A stretch of 64,000 nt of DNA from Kitasatospora kifunensis (GCF_014203855.1 NZ_JACHJV010000001.1:3224001-3288000), one strand, 5' to 3'. Numbered from the stretch's first letter, positions 18,287 through 26,008 are shown. Numbers and translations: made by a program. The notes: generated by a model not told the origin, from the sequence alone.

Positions 18287-18970
18287 ATGCCCAACCGCCC
18301 GTACGTGCTGCTCAGCGCCGCGATGTCGATCGACGGCTACCTGGACGACGCCTCCCCCGAGCGGCTGCTGCTCTCCAACGCCGCCGACTTCGACCGGGTG
18401 GACGAGCTGCGCGCCGACTGCGACGCCATCCTGGTCGGCTCCACCACGCTGCGCCGCGACAACCCGCGCCTGCTGGTCAACCACCCCGACCGGCAAGCCG
18501 CCCGGGTGGCCGCCGGGCGCCCGGCCCATCCGCTCAAGGTGACCCTGAGCGCGCGTGGCGACCTCGCACCCGAGCTGCGGTTCTGGCACACCGGCGAGGC
18601 CCGACTGGTCTACACCACCGACCAGGCCGCCGAGCGGCTGCGCGACACCCTGGAAGGGCTCGCGGAGGTGGCCGCGCTCGGCCCGGTCGTCGACCTCGGC
18701 GCGCTGCTCGAGGACCTCGGCCGGCGCGGAGTGGCCCGGCTGCTGGTAGAGGGCGGCGGCTCGGTGCACACCCAGTTCCTGGCCGAGGGCCTGGCCGACG
18801 AGCTGCAGCTGGCGGTCGCGCCGCTGCTGGTCGGACAGGCGGCGGCACCCCGATTCGTCAACCCGGCCGAGTTCCCCGGCGGGAGCACCCGGCGGCTGCG
18901 GCTGCTGGCGGCCCACCCCGTCGGCGACGTCGTGCTGCTCCGGTACGCCCCCAAGGAGTCCACCCCGTGA
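18287..18970 (+). CDS. RibD C-terminal domain (dihydrofolate reductase-like) protein
   Basis: This 227-residue protein corresponds to the reductase half of RibD. It has YVLLSAAMSIDGYLDD at the N-terminus, DCDAILVGSTTLRRDNPRL, and LLVEGGGSVHTQFLAEGL near residue 150, which are substrate and NADPH-binding signatures of the family. The stop overlaps the next gene's start (GTGA), and that gene encodes a deaminase, so the two act like a bifunctional RibD split in reverse order. Whether they serve riboflavin synthesis or a related pyrimidine pathway is not shown. Confidence 0.85.
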   Translation: MPNRPYVLLSAAMSIDGYLDDASPERLLLSNAADFDRVDELRADCDAILVGSTTLRRDNPRLLVNHPDRQAARVAAGRPAHPLKVTLSARGDLAPELRFWHTGEARLVYTTDQAAERLRDTLEGLAEVAALGPVVDLGALLEDLGRRGVARLLVEGGGSVHTQFLAEGLADELQLAVAPLLVGQAAAPRFVNPAEFPGGSTRRLRLLAAHPVGDVVLLRYAPKESTP

Positions 18971-19419
18971 CCACCGAGGCCGATCTCGCCTTCCTCACCC
19001 GCGCCATCGAACTGTCCCGGCAGTGCCCACCCTCAGCCGGCGCCTTCTCGGTCGGCGCGGTGATCGTCGGCGCCGACGGCACGGTGCTCGCCGAGGGCTA
19101 CAGCCGCGAGGGGGACCCGGTGGTGCACGCCGAGGAGTCCGCGCTCGGCAAGCTGGCGGCACACGACCCGCGGCTGCGCACGGCCACCCTGTACAGCTCG
19201 CTGGAGCCGTGCAGCCGCCGCGCCTCGCGCCCGCACCCGTGCGCCGAACTTGTGATCGCCGCCGGGATCCCCCGGGTGGTGCTGGCCTGGCGCGAGCCAG
19301 ACCTGTTCGTCACCGGTTGCGAGGGCGTGGACCGGCTCACCGCCGCCGGGGTGCGGGTGGACGAGCTGCCCCAACTGGCCGCCGAGGCCCGGGCGGTCAA
19401 CGCGCACCTGTTCGACTGA
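18967..19419 (+). CDS. Cytidine/deoxycytidylate deaminase-family protein (RibD N-terminal-like)
   Basis: This 150-residue protein has the zinc-dependent deaminase signature: HAEE with the catalytic Glu near residue 55, and LEPCSRRASRPHPCAE with the two zinc Cys near residue 85. The spacing between the two Cys is that of riboflavin-type deaminases. It starts at a GTG inside the stop codon of the reductase gene, so translation is coupled. The pair probably processes the same pyrimidine or pterin-like substrate. Confidence 0.85.
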   Translation: MTTEADLAFLTRAIELSRQCPPSAGAFSVGAVIVGADGTVLAEGYSREGDPVVHAEESALGKLAAHDPRLRTATLYSSLEPCSRRASRPHPCAELVIAAGIPRVVLAWREPDLFVTGCEGVDRLTAAGVRVDELPQLAAEARAVNAHLFD

Positions 19420-19497
19420 GTGCCGCCCGGCTCTTCCGGGCCACCGAACCTTTTGTATCATCAGGGAACATAATCTCCCGCACCCCGAGGAGCCGGC

Positions 19498-20160
19498 ATG
19501 TCCGCCGTCACCGAGCTGTCCGTCCGCGCCCTGCTCCTCGACATGGACGGGACGCTGGTCAACTCCGACGCCGTCGTGGAGCGCTGCTGGCGGCGCTGGG
19601 CGCAGCGCCACGGGCTCGACCCCGAGGCCGCGATGCGGGTGGTGCACGGTCGCCAGGGTCACCTGAGCATGGCGATCCTGCTGCCGGACCGGCCGATGGA
19701 GCAGAACCTGGCCGAGAACCGGCTCATGCTCACCGAGGAGACCGCGGACACCGAAGGCGTGATCGAGGTCCCGGGCGCCGCCGCCTTCCTGGCCGCCCTG
19801 GCCCCCTACCCGCACGCCCTGGTCACCTCCGCCGACCTGGCACTGGCCCGCGCCCGGATGACCGCCGCCGGCCTGCCGATGCCCGCACTCGCCGTCACCG
19901 CGGAGTCGGTCGGCGCCAGCAAGCCCGACCCCGAGGGCTTCCTCAAGGCCGCCGCCGCCCTCGGCATCGACCCGGCCGACTGCCTGGTCTTCGAGGACTC
20001 CCAGGCCGGCATCGAGGCCGCCCGCGCGGCCGGCATGCGGGTGGTCGGCGTCGGCCCGCGCGCCGCCGAGCACTCCCCCACCGCGCACGTGGACACCCTG
20101 GAGCAGATCCGACTCGCCCCCGGCCCGGACGCCGGCCTCCTGGTCCAGGTCACCGGCTGA
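19498..20160 (+). CDS. HAD-superfamily sugar phosphatase
   Basis: This 220-residue protein has HAD motif [14 protein letters not shown] (nucleophile Asp near residue 15), motif II VTSAD, the motif III Lys in ASKPDPEGF, and motif [20 protein letters not shown]. The cap domain is of the beta-phosphoglucomutase type. Likely activity is dephosphorylation of a small sugar phosphate. The ATG is preceded by GAGGAG. The 60 bases upstream are AT-richer than their surroundings and probably contain its promoter. Confidence 0.88.
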   Translation: MSAVTELSVRALLLDMDGTLVNSDAVVERCWRRWAQRHGLDPEAAMRVVHGRQGHLSMAILLPDRPMEQNLAENRLMLTEETADTEGVIEVPGAAAFLAALAPYPHALVTSADLALARARMTAAGLPMPALAVTAESVGASKPDPEGFLKAAAALGIDPADCLVFEDSQAGIEAARAAGMRVVGVGPRAAEHSPTAHVDTLEQIRLAPGPDAGLLVQVTG

Positions 20161-20175
20161 CCGCAGACTGGGCCC

Positions 20176-20553
20176 ATGCCCAGCCGCCACCCCACCCGAG
20201 TCCGCGCCCGCCGGATCTACGACCCGCCCGAGCCCGCGGACGGCTACCGCGTCCTGGTCGACCGCCTCTGGCCACGCGGCATCAGCAAGGAGCGGGCTGC
20301 CCTGGACGAGTGGGCCAAGGACCTGGCACCCTCCACCGAGCTACGCCGCTGGCTCCACCAGGCCCCCGAGGAACGCGAGGCGGAGTTCGCCCACCGCTAC
20401 CGCCTCGAACTCGACACCCCCGAGGCCCACGCCCACCTCGCCGCCCTGCACACCCACGCCCCGCTCACCCTGCTGACGGCCAACCAGAACCCGGACAACC
20501 GCCACACGGGCGTGCTGCTGGAGCTGCTGGGCGGGGACGGTTCGGGGGACTGA
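20176..20553 (+). CDS. DUF488 family protein (YeaO-like)
   Basis: This 125-residue protein contains the DUF488 core RIYDPPEPADGYRVLVDRLW followed by PRGISKERAALDEWAKDLAP. The family is widespread in bacteria and has no settled function. It begins 15 bases after the phosphatase gene, so both may be co-transcribed. Confidence 0.85.
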   Translation: MPSRHPTRVRARRIYDPPEPADGYRVLVDRLWPRGISKERAALDEWAKDLAPSTELRRWLHQAPEEREAEFAHRYRLELDTPEAHAHLAALHTHAPLTLLTANQNPDNRHTGVLLELLGGDGSGD

Positions 20554-20586
20554 GGGGAGACTGGCCTTGTCGCCGCGCCAGCACGG

Positions 20587-20606
20587 ACGTACAGTTTCTT
20601 GTACGT
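20587..20606. promoter_or_regulatory. YefM-type operator
   Basis: The perfect inverted repeat ACGTACA-N6-TGTACGT lies 15 bases before the antitoxin ATG. YefM-family antitoxins are known to bind palindromes with a TGTACA-like core, so this is the expected autoregulatory site. Confidence 0.65.
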
Positions 20607-20621
20607 AAAGGGAGGCGAGCC

Positions 20622-20879
20622 ATGAAGACGATGACCTATTCGGAGTCCCGCGCACGCTACGCCGAGGTGCTCAACGCGGTCACGGACGACCGCGAGGAGA
20701 TAGTGATCACTCGTGCCGGCCGCGAGCCGGTGGTCATCGTCTCGCTGGAGGACTACCAGTCCCTCAAGGAGACCGCCTACCTGCTGCGCAGCCCCGCCAA
20801 CGCACGCCGCCTGCTGGCCTCGATCGAGGAGTTGGAGACCGGCGGTGGGACCGCACGGGAGCTGGCGGATCCCGAGTGA
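20622..20879 (+). CDS. yefM: Antitoxin, YefM/Phd family
   Basis: This 85-residue antitoxin has the Phd/YefM N-terminal fold (MTYSESRARYAEVLNAVTDD, then EEIVITRAGREPVVIVSLED) that binds DNA and a C-terminal segment that wraps the toxin. The ATG has a GGGAGGCGAG site. It ends in GTGA, overlapping the toxin start. Together with the upstream palindrome this is a complete self-regulated type II module. Confidence 0.9.
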   Translation: MKTMTYSESRARYAEVLNAVTDDREEIVITRAGREPVVIVSLEDYQSLKETAYLLRSPANARRLLASIEELETGGGTARELADPE

Positions 20880-21136
20880 AGATCGTCTTTGCCTCCCGAG
20901 CCTGGGAGGACTACCTGTGGTGGCAGCTTCAGGACCGCAAGATCCTCAAGCGGATCAACACCCTCGTCGCCGACATCGCACGCAACGGCAACGTGGGAAT
21001 CGGGAAACCCGAACCACTCAAGCACGGCTTCCAGGGCTACTGGTCACGGCGCATCAATGACGAGCACCGCCTCATCCACAAAGTCACCGACGACTCGATC
21101 CTGATCGCCCAGTGCCGCTACCACTACGAGGGCTGA
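20876..21136 (+). CDS. yoeB: mRNA interferase toxin, YoeB/Txe family
   Basis: This 86-residue ribosome-dependent RNase toxin keeps the catalytic set known from E. coli YoeB at matching positions: Glu46, Arg65, His83 and Tyr84. The family signature GYWSRRINDEHRLIHKV is at residues 54-70. Translation is coupled to the antitoxin by a GTGA overlap. The module lies between DUF488 and the left attachment site of the element, on the chromosomal side. Confidence 0.93.
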   Translation: MKIVFASRAWEDYLWWQLQDRKILKRINTLVADIARNGNVGIGKPEPLKHGFQGYWSRRINDEHRLIHKVTDDSILIAQCRYHYEG

Positions 21137-21162
21137 CCCGGCGGGACCATCGACAAACGCCA

Positions 21163-21192
21163 CTGCCCGGACCGCTGAAGCGGACCGGGCAG
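21163..21192. terminator. Terminator; ancestral ychF terminator displaced by the element
   Basis: The hairpin has 14-base arms (CTGCCCGG-A-CCGCT against AGCGG-A-CCGGGCAG, one mismatch) and a two-base loop. It serves yoeB on the plus strand. On the minus strand it follows, within 17 bases, the residual ychF stop codon at the left attachment site, so before insertion it would have been the terminator of ychF. Confidence 0.75.
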
Positions 21193-21212
21193 CGTTATTG
21201 ATGACGGGTCAC

Positions 21213-21227
21213 ACGTTGAAGCGGAAC
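21213..21227. repeat. Left attachment site core (attL)
   Basis: ACGTTGAAGCGGAAC is identical to 31792-31806. Read on the minus strand, it encodes the ychF C-terminal F-R-F-N, then Val (GTG) and TGA at 21211-21209. This is the ancestral end of ychF left behind by integration. Confidence 0.85.
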
Positions 21228-21282
21228 ATCGCACGTTTGGCCCCCTGCCCAGTATTCCCAAGGCTTCCGGCGTCTCCGTAGG

Positions 21283-21307
21283 TCACCACTCACCACGGAG
21301 TCACCAC
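21283..21307. repeat. Integrase arm-type repeats, left end
   Basis: Three copies of TCACCAC occur at 21283, 21290 and 21301, between the core site and the integrase gene. The same heptamer occurs twice near the right end (31650 and 31661), which is the arrangement expected of arm sites in attP. Confidence 0.55.
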
Positions 21308-21316
21308 GCCGCCCAC

Positions 21317-22477
21317 TCAGGCCACCGCACGAAGGGTGACCTTCGGGCGCAAGGCAGCCTGCATCACCTGACGGCAGCGCTCCGGCGCTTCGGCGGTCAG
21401 ATGGCCGTAGATGTCAGCCGTGACCTTGATGGACCGGTGACCGAGCCATCGGCTCACTTCGAGGATGGGCACGCCACCAGCAAGGGCCGTACTGGCGAAG
21501 AAGTGGCGGAGCGAGTGAGGCGTGTAGCCGCTGCCTTCCAGCCCGGCAGCCTTGAGAGCCTTCTTCCAGTGGTAGCCGAAGGTCGAAGCAGTAGGGATGT
21601 AACCCTTGCCGCGCTCGCGCGGCGAGAACAGCACCTCGACGCCTTCCACGGTCACCGTTCCCCAGCGCTCAATGTGAGCGTCGATCTCGTCAGCGAGGAA
21701 GGGAGCCACGGGAACATCCCGATACTCGTCTGCCGTCCGGTGCTTGAGCGGCACCAGCCTGGTACGGCATCCCTTGGTGTTGGCCTTGCTGCTGATCTGC
21801 CGACGCAGACGCACGAAGCCGTCACGCTTGCACTCGGCCGAGAAGCCCAGAGCCTCACTGATCCGCAGCCCGGCACCGGCCATCAGCCACACCGCCAACT
21901 GGTACTGCGGCGACATGGCCGCAGCGATGGCGTTGACCTCAGCCAGCGTCGGAACCTCGTCCGGGTCTACGGCGTCCGTCCCGGCCTTGAGCGGCTTCAA
22001 GCCCTTGCACGGGTTCTCAGGGATGCGCTTCTCATCCACGGCCGCGCCCATCATCGCGGACAGCACGCCGAGCCGGTCGTTCACGGTGGACGCTGCAAGC
22101 TTCTTGGCCATCGTCGCCTGCAACGCCTTCACGTCTGCCAACGTGACACCAAGGATGGTCTTCCGGCCGAGCGCCGGTATCAGGTGGTTGTCAATGAACC
22201 CCTGGTAGTTCCTCCGAGTGGACTCGTTCACCACGTGCCGCGAAAGCCAGTCCGCCGACCACACGTGCACCGGGACCTTGCCCCGCTCGGGGTCGAGGAA
22301 CACACCCTCGTTCTTGTCGTTCTCGACCTTGAGCGCGAAGGCGTCGGCATCCTTCTTGAGCCGGAACGACTTCTCACGCTTCCTACCCTGCCTGCCTCCC
22401 GGCTCCCGGTAGCGGACGGTCCACGGGTGACCGCACTTCGGGGTGTTGCACTCGCACTTCCTGAGGACACTTGCCAC
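21317..22477 (-). CDS. int: Tyrosine recombinase (phage-type integrase)
   Basis: This 386-residue recombinase has the full catalytic set: Arg205 (GAGLRISEAL), His321-x-x-Arg324 (TPHSLRHFFAS), His347 (WLGHRS) and the nucleophile Tyr357 (DIYGHL). Cys residues near the N-terminus (CECNTPKCGHPW) precede an arm-binding region, then a SAM-like core-binding domain (about 70-160). The start is GTG, and the stop lies 90 bases from the left core site, which is the usual placement. It should catalyse integration and, with an excision factor, excision at the ychF 3' end. Confidence 0.95.
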   Translation of the reverse strand: MASVLRKCECNTPKCGHPWTVRYREPGGRQGRKREKSFRLKKDADAFALKVENDKNEGVFLDPERGKVPVHVWSADWLSRHVVNESTRRNYQGFIDNHLIPALGRKTILGVTLADVKALQATMAKKLAASTVNDRLGVLSAMMGAAVDEKRIPENPCKGLKPLKAGTDAVDPDEVPTLAEVNAIAAAMSPQYQLAVWLMAGAGLRISEALGFSAECKRDGFVRLRRQISSKANTKGCRTRLVPLKHRTADEYRDVPVAPFLADEIDAHIERWGTVTVEGVEVLFSPRERGKGYIPTASTFGYHWKKALKAAGLEGSGYTPHSLRHFFASTALAGGVPILEVSRWLGHRSIKVTADIYGHLTAEAPERCRQVMQAALRPKVTLRAVA

Positions 22478-22525
22478 TTACGTACTCGCCTTACTCGTGA
22501 ATCAGATCTTCGATGACCCTGCCGG

Positions 22526-23101
22526 TCAGCCGGCCGCCGGAGGATCGGCGAACGCCGCCAAGAACTCTCGTGCCTTGTCGGTGAGTTCGAGCCTGTCGGC
22601 CACCAGGAGTCCGCGACCCCGGGCACGCTTCACGCGCTCGGACATGGTCGCCTTGCCGACACCCAGGCGATCGGCGAGAACCTGTTGCGGGGCGCTGGCG
22701 CCGGTGGCCTTGATCCTCACCAACTCGGCCGCGAGGAGCGCGAAGTCCTCGTCCGTGGCGCATCGCTCCGGCACTGGCCAGGGGGCCTCCGGGGATGCTT
22801 CGGCCACCAGACGCCGGGCCGTCTGCTTAATCTCGGCGAGCGGCAGACGGCTCAGGAGAGCGGACGGGATACCGTCTGTCTCCTCTGCCGCGTCCATGGC
22901 CTCCTGCGCCATGTCGCCGCCCACAGCGAGCCACACCTTCATCTCATACGGGCCACTGAACGGCGCCCCTGGGGAGCAGATCATCTCGACCCGCCACGGG
23001 CCGTGCTTCTGCTGCCAGACCAACGCGCCATCCGCGCGCCGCGACCACCCCACCGGTAGAGGGTCAGGACCCACCCCGGTTGCTTTTCCTGTTTCTGTCA
23101 T
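22526..23101 (-). CDS. Winged-helix DNA-binding protein of the element
   Basis: This 191-residue protein is not assigned to a named family. The C-terminal third has a helix-turn-helix of MarR/winged type, with ADRLGVGKATMSERVKRARG near residues 145-165 followed by RGLLVADRLELTDKAREFL. The N-terminal half contains a Trp-rich segment that may be an effector domain. The ATG at 23101 is chosen over one 45 bases upstream because the latter reads through the operator region. It is divergent from the excisionase-like gene across a region with strong palindromes, so it is a good candidate for the lysogeny-type switch regulator. Confidence 0.7.
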   Translation of the reverse strand: MTETGKATGVGPDPLPVGWSRRADGALVWQQKHGPWRVEMICSPGAPFSGPYEMKVWLAVGGDMAQEAMDAAEETDGIPSALLSRLPLAEIKQTARRLVAEASPEAPWPVPERCATDEDFALLAAELVRIKATGASAPQQVLADRLGVGKATMSERVKRARGRGLLVADRLELTDKAREFLAAFADPPAAG

Positions 23102-23135
23102 GCGAGGACCATAGGTGGCGAACCCATCTCGATTC

Positions 23136-23190
23136 CAGTTCAACACACGTGAGGTTCCTCATATTGAACTCAACTGGCTTTGAGTTCAAT
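23136..23190. promoter_or_regulatory. Operator cluster between divergent regulator and excisionase-like genes
   Basis: A perfect 10-base inverted repeat, ATTGAACTCA (23163-23172) and TGAGTTCAAT (23181-23190), has an 8-base spacer. A further half-site, CCAGTTCAA, lies at 23136-23144. This is typical of a repressor-controlled divergent promoter. Confidence 0.6.
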
Positions 23191-23274
23191 GCCCCGTAAG
23201 GTGAGAGGCGCCGCTGTCATGAGACGGCAACGCCACCCCGGCCAGCCCAGCCGGCCACCTTCCACCGGAGCACG

Positions 23275-23442
23275 ATGAGCAACCTCATGGACGTACAGCA
23301 GGTAGCCAACTACCTGAACAAGCCTCGCAGTTGGGTGTACGAGAACTGGCGCCCCGAGGGCATCCCGTTCAAGAAGATCGGCCAGTCACTGCGCTGCCGA
23401 CCCGCCGACCTTGAGCGCTGGATCGACCGACAGGAGGGGTGA
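23275..23442 (+). CDS. Excisionase-like helix-turn-helix protein
   Basis: This small 55-residue protein reads MDVQQVANYLNKPRSWVYEN then WRPEGIPFKKIGQSLRC and RPADLERWID. It is the classic MerR-like/HTH_17 fold of excisionases and plasmid or phage DNA-binding proteins. It starts at an ATG behind ACCGGAG. Its stop overlaps the next gene's GTG start (GTGA). Its position near int and opposite the regulator supports a role in excision or early control. Confidence 0.8.
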   Translation: MSNLMDVQQVANYLNKPRSWVYENWRPEGIPFKKIGQSLRCRPADLERWIDRQEG

Positions 23443-24008
23443 CGGTGGCAAGCGAACCCCGGTACGCACTCAAGGCGACGTACGACGTCAAGGAGGCTTG
23501 GAGTCGCCTGCTCCTCGACGAGTTCGGCCCCGGCGGCTGGATCGCCGAAACGGCCCCGGACTTCAACCGTGAGCACTTGCTCTGGGCTCTGTCGCTGCTG
23601 CGGCATGTGAACGGCCGAACAGGTGAGGTCTTCATCGGAGACAAGGCGCTCGCCCAGGGACTCGGCTACACCGGCAACAGCCACCCCGGCACCAGCGCCC
23701 GCCGGACTTTGAAACGACTCGGCCTGCTACATCCCACAGGCAGGGGCAAAGGGCGGGCCGAAGTCGTGCGCTTGTCTGCTCCGGCCTGCTTGGTGAACTC
23801 CGAGAAGTACGAGACGTTGCGAGAGAGCGTCATCGGTGACCTTGAGAGCCCTTTGATTCCCGCTCCAGCGGGAACTAAGAAGGAAGTAGAAAGCGACAAG
23901 GACGAAGGGAGGAGCTTGGAGAGCAAAGCTCCAAGCTCGAAGAAAGGAGAGGAGAGGCTGAAGGATCACGTCCGTGATCCCTTCTGCGACTGCGGATGCT
24001 TCCCTTGA
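23439..24008 (+). CDS. Hypothetical element protein with winged-helix-like region
   Basis: This 189-residue protein is not recognised. Residues about 40-110 look like a winged helix (LLWALSLLRHVNGRTGEVFI, GDKALAQGLGYTGNSHPGTS, ARRTLKRLGLLHPTG). The C-terminal third is charged and Ser/Lys-rich, ending in a small Cys cluster (CDCGC). By position after an excisionase-like gene it may be a replication or early regulatory protein. The GTG start overlaps the upstream stop and has AGGAGGGG before it. A terminator-like hairpin follows at once. Confidence 0.65.
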   Translation: MTVASEPRYALKATYDVKEAWSRLLLDEFGPGGWIAETAPDFNREHLLWALSLLRHVNGRTGEVFIGDKALAQGLGYTGNSHPGTSARRTLKRLGLLHPTGRGKGRAEVVRLSAPACLVNSEKYETLRESVIGDLESPLIPAPAGTKKEVESDKDEGRSLESKAPSSKKGEERLKDHVRDPFCDCGCFP

Positions 24009-24013
24009 GATCT

Positions 24014-24035
24014 GCCCCGGCTCTATGGCCGGGGC
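24014..24035 (+). terminator. Terminator after the early element operon
   Basis: The hairpin GCCCCGGC-TCTATG-GCCGGGGC is followed by TTCCTC, six bases after the stop at 24008. Confidence 0.75.
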
Positions 24036-24082
24036 TTCCTCATTCCCTTCCGGTGTGACCGACACCACGTCTCACCACTGCC

Positions 24083-24142
24083 CCGAATTCGGACATGTCA
24101 CACCTCTCTATAGGTGAGGGAAAGTTCCACCTGAAGTGGAAC
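24083..24142. promoter_or_regulatory. Stacked inverted repeats before the capsid operon
   Basis: Three small inverted repeats lie in a row between two terminators: CCGAATTCGG (24083-24092), CACCT-N6-AGGTG (24101-24116) and GTTCCAC-CTGAA-GTGGAAC (24124-24142). They could be operators or folded leader RNA for a transcript that ends at the next terminator. No coding sequence covers them. Confidence 0.4.
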
Positions 24143-24149
24143 CCCTAGT

Positions 24150-24180
24150 AGGCCCCGCTCCTGCCGGCGGGGCCTTTTTC
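24150..24180 (+). terminator. Strong rho-independent terminator with T tract
   Basis: AGGCCCCGC and GCGGGGCCT are separated by eight bases and followed by TTTTTCTTT. A T tract this good is unusual for this genome. It stands before the capsid operon, so a short RNA or an antitermination point is possible. Confidence 0.85.
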
Positions 24181-24214
24181 TTTCCCATATATCTCAACCA
24201 AAGGAGAAGTGGAG

Positions 24215-24550
24215 ATGTACGATCCGGCGCGTGCTAAGGCGCGACGAATCAAGATCGGCCTAAGCGTCCGACAGGTGGCCGATCGAGTCGGGGTATCCGA
24301 AACCACTGTCTATGCGTGGGAGTCGGGGGACCGAACCCCGACTCTTGACCATTACGTGCATCTTGCCCATGCTCTCCGGATTCCGTTCGACGGCCTGATG
24401 CGGCAGGCCGAGGGGGCTGGGATTGTTCCTGATCTTCTCGCCGCCGAGTGGTCGCGTAAGCGGAACCCCGACGTCGAGCCGACGATTCGGGATTCCGATG
24501 ATGCCGATATCCGGCTCTTCGTGGATCGGCTCTACGGGAGTCTTCGTTGA
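24215..24550 (+). CDS. XRE-family helix-turn-helix regulator
   Basis: This 111-residue protein has a Cro/cI-type domain (residues about 8-60: IGLSVRQVADRVGVSETTVY, then AWESGDRTPTLDHYVHLAHAL) and a C-terminal acidic region. The ATG at 24215 is preferred to a GTG six bases upstream because AAGGAG then has proper spacing. It is the first gene of the capsid operon and overlaps the next gene by four bases (TTGA). It probably controls late gene expression. Confidence 0.85.
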   Translation: MYDPARAKARRIKIGLSVRQVADRVGVSETTVYAWESGDRTPTLDHYVHLAHALRIPFDGLMRQAEGAGIVPDLLAAEWSRKRNPDVEPTIRDSDDADIRLFVDRLYGSLR

Positions 24551-24981
24551 CCGAGATCACCGTTCCGTCGCCCGTAGAGGCGATCCCCGAAGGCGCCCCC
24601 CACTCGGTGGCTGAGACCGACCTGCGGACTCAGCTGGAAGCCATTACGGCCGAGCGTGACCAGCTCCGCCAGCAGACCGAGGAATCCGCCCGCGAAAAGG
24701 CCGTGAACGCCCTTCTCGCCGAGCACGGCCTACCGGCCGGCCTGGCCTCCTTCCTCGTCGGAGACGAGGCCACCATGCAGGCCCAGGCCGCTGCACTGGC
24801 TCAGGCCGTGAAGCCTGACCCACTCCAGTCTCAGCCGGTCGAGGCGCTGCGCTCCGCCGGACAGGCCCCGGACAGTCCCGCCGCGCCGAGCCTCGGAGCA
24901 CTGATGTACGGCGCTCGGGATCACTATGCGAATCCGGTCATGTCCGATGACCGGAACCGATACTCCTACCATTCCAGCTAA
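24547..24981 (+). CDS. Putative capsid scaffolding protein
   Basis: This 144-residue protein starts with TTG inside the stop of the regulator gene. Residues about 25-55 form a predicted coiled coil (LRTQLEAITAERDQLRQQTE). A helical Ala/Gln-rich middle and a disordered Pro/Ser C-terminus follow. Its size, coiled coil and position directly before the major capsid gene match phage scaffolding proteins. The assignment rests on context, since scaffold sequences are poorly conserved. Confidence 0.6.
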   Translation: MTEITVPSPVEAIPEGAPHSVAETDLRTQLEAITAERDQLRQQTEESAREKAVNALLAEHGLPAGLASFLVGDEATMQAQAAALAQAVKPDPLQSQPVEALRSAGQAPDSPAAPSLGALMYGARDHYANPVMSDDRNRYSYHSS

Positions 24982-24991
24982 AGGATTCTGA

Positions 24992-25933
24992 ATGCCGCTT
25001 TCCACTGGTAACGCCAACCGTTCTGCAATCTCGACCGCCGTTCTGACGGGAAGTCTCGAAGTACTGAGCAAGCGTCTAGTGCTTCCCAATCTCGTAACCC
25101 GTCAGGGTGTCGCCGACTTCCAGCCGGCCCGGGGCAAGACCGTGATGGTCCGAATTCCGACCGCGCTCAAGGCGAAGCGACTCCCGCAGGGCGGCACAGT
25201 CGAGGATTCGCCGCTGGTTGAGACTGAGATCCCGGTAACTCTCGACACCCACTCGTACAGCTCCGTGAAGGCTGATTCGTGGGACCTGACCGTAAACCTT
25301 GAGTCCTATGCTCAGCAGGTCGTCGCCCCACAGGTCAATGCCGTGGCGGAAGATGTCGAGCTTCGAATTTCTACTGAGTTGAACCGCTTCGTAGCTTCGG
25401 ATGGCAAGACTGATCGTGATGGCCAGGGCCAGATCATTCCGGCGGCGATCGAGTGCTCTATGTCTTCCTTCCATGCCGCTCTTGTGAAGGCTGATCGGGC
25501 GCTCAATGATAATAGCGTGCCGCTCTCCGGCCGAGCGCTCGTCGTCAATCCGGCCTTCCGTGAGGTCATCATGAATGATCCGACCTATATCAAGGCTGCC
25601 GACTTCGGTAGTGCGGCCCTGATTCAGCAGGGAGCCGCCGAGAAGGACAAGATGTACATGGGCACCATCCTTGGTTTCGCTGTGTACCTTTCCAACTTCG
25701 TCACGGGTGCTGTTGCGTTCGTCAAGGAAGCGTTCTGCCTGGCCACGGGTGCACCACAGGCGTTCGCTTCGGCTGGGTACTCCGGCAGTCTTTCGAAGGA
25801 TGGCTACGGGCTCCGCCATACACAGGGTGTGGATATGTCTACACTGTCGGAGCGCTCTGTTGTGGACTCCTTCTCTGGTGCAGTCATCTTCGATGCAAGG
25901 CGCGCGATTGGTATCCGCGCCAAGGCTGTCTGA
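24992..25933 (+). CDS. Phage major capsid protein
   Basis: This 313-residue protein looks like an HK97-fold coat protein of the P22-like group. It has an N-terminal arm, RQGVADFQPARGKTVMVRIP, a beta-rich E-loop-like section around residue 90, LSGRALVVNPAFREVIMNDP near residue 180, and a C-terminal GVDMSTLSERSVVDSFSGAV. It starts 10 bases after the scaffold-like gene. Codon use is visibly less GC-biased than in chromosomal genes, which suggests acquisition. It is the only structural phage gene in the element. An encapsulin was considered, but no cargo enzyme is present and a scaffold-like gene precedes it. Confidence 0.8.
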   Translation: MPLSTGNANRSAISTAVLTGSLEVLSKRLVLPNLVTRQGVADFQPARGKTVMVRIPTALKAKRLPQGGTVEDSPLVETEIPVTLDTHSYSSVKADSWDLTVNLESYAQQVVAPQVNAVAEDVELRISTELNRFVASDGKTDRDGQGQIIPAAIECSMSSFHAALVKADRALNDNSVPLSGRALVVNPAFREVIMNDPTYIKAADFGSAALIQQGAAEKDKMYMGTILGFAVYLSNFVTGAVAFVKEAFCLATGAPQAFASAGYSGSLSKDGYGLRHTQGVDMSTLSERSVVDSFSGAVIFDARRAIGIRAKAV

Positions 25934-25950
25934 CGACTCCAGGTTCCTCC

Positions 25951-25980
25951 GGCCGGCCCTCTTTTATCGGGGGGCCGGCC
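25951..25980 (+). terminator. Terminator after the major capsid gene
   Basis: GGCCGGCCC and GGGCCGGCC flank a short AT-rich loop and are followed by TTTCGTCGTT, 17 bases after the capsid stop. Confidence 0.8.
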
Positions 25981-26008
25981 TTTCGTCGTTACACAGGGAG
26001 GTCATTCA

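Noticed and set aside
19453..19474. TTGTAT and CATAAT upstream of the HAD phosphatase as a promoter
   Set aside because: The spacing is only 10 bases, too short for a sigma-70-type promoter.
24992..25933. Encapsulin nanocompartment as an explanation for the HK97-like protein
   Set aside because: No cargo enzyme gene adjoins it, a scaffold-like gene precedes it, and it lies inside an integrase-bearing element.
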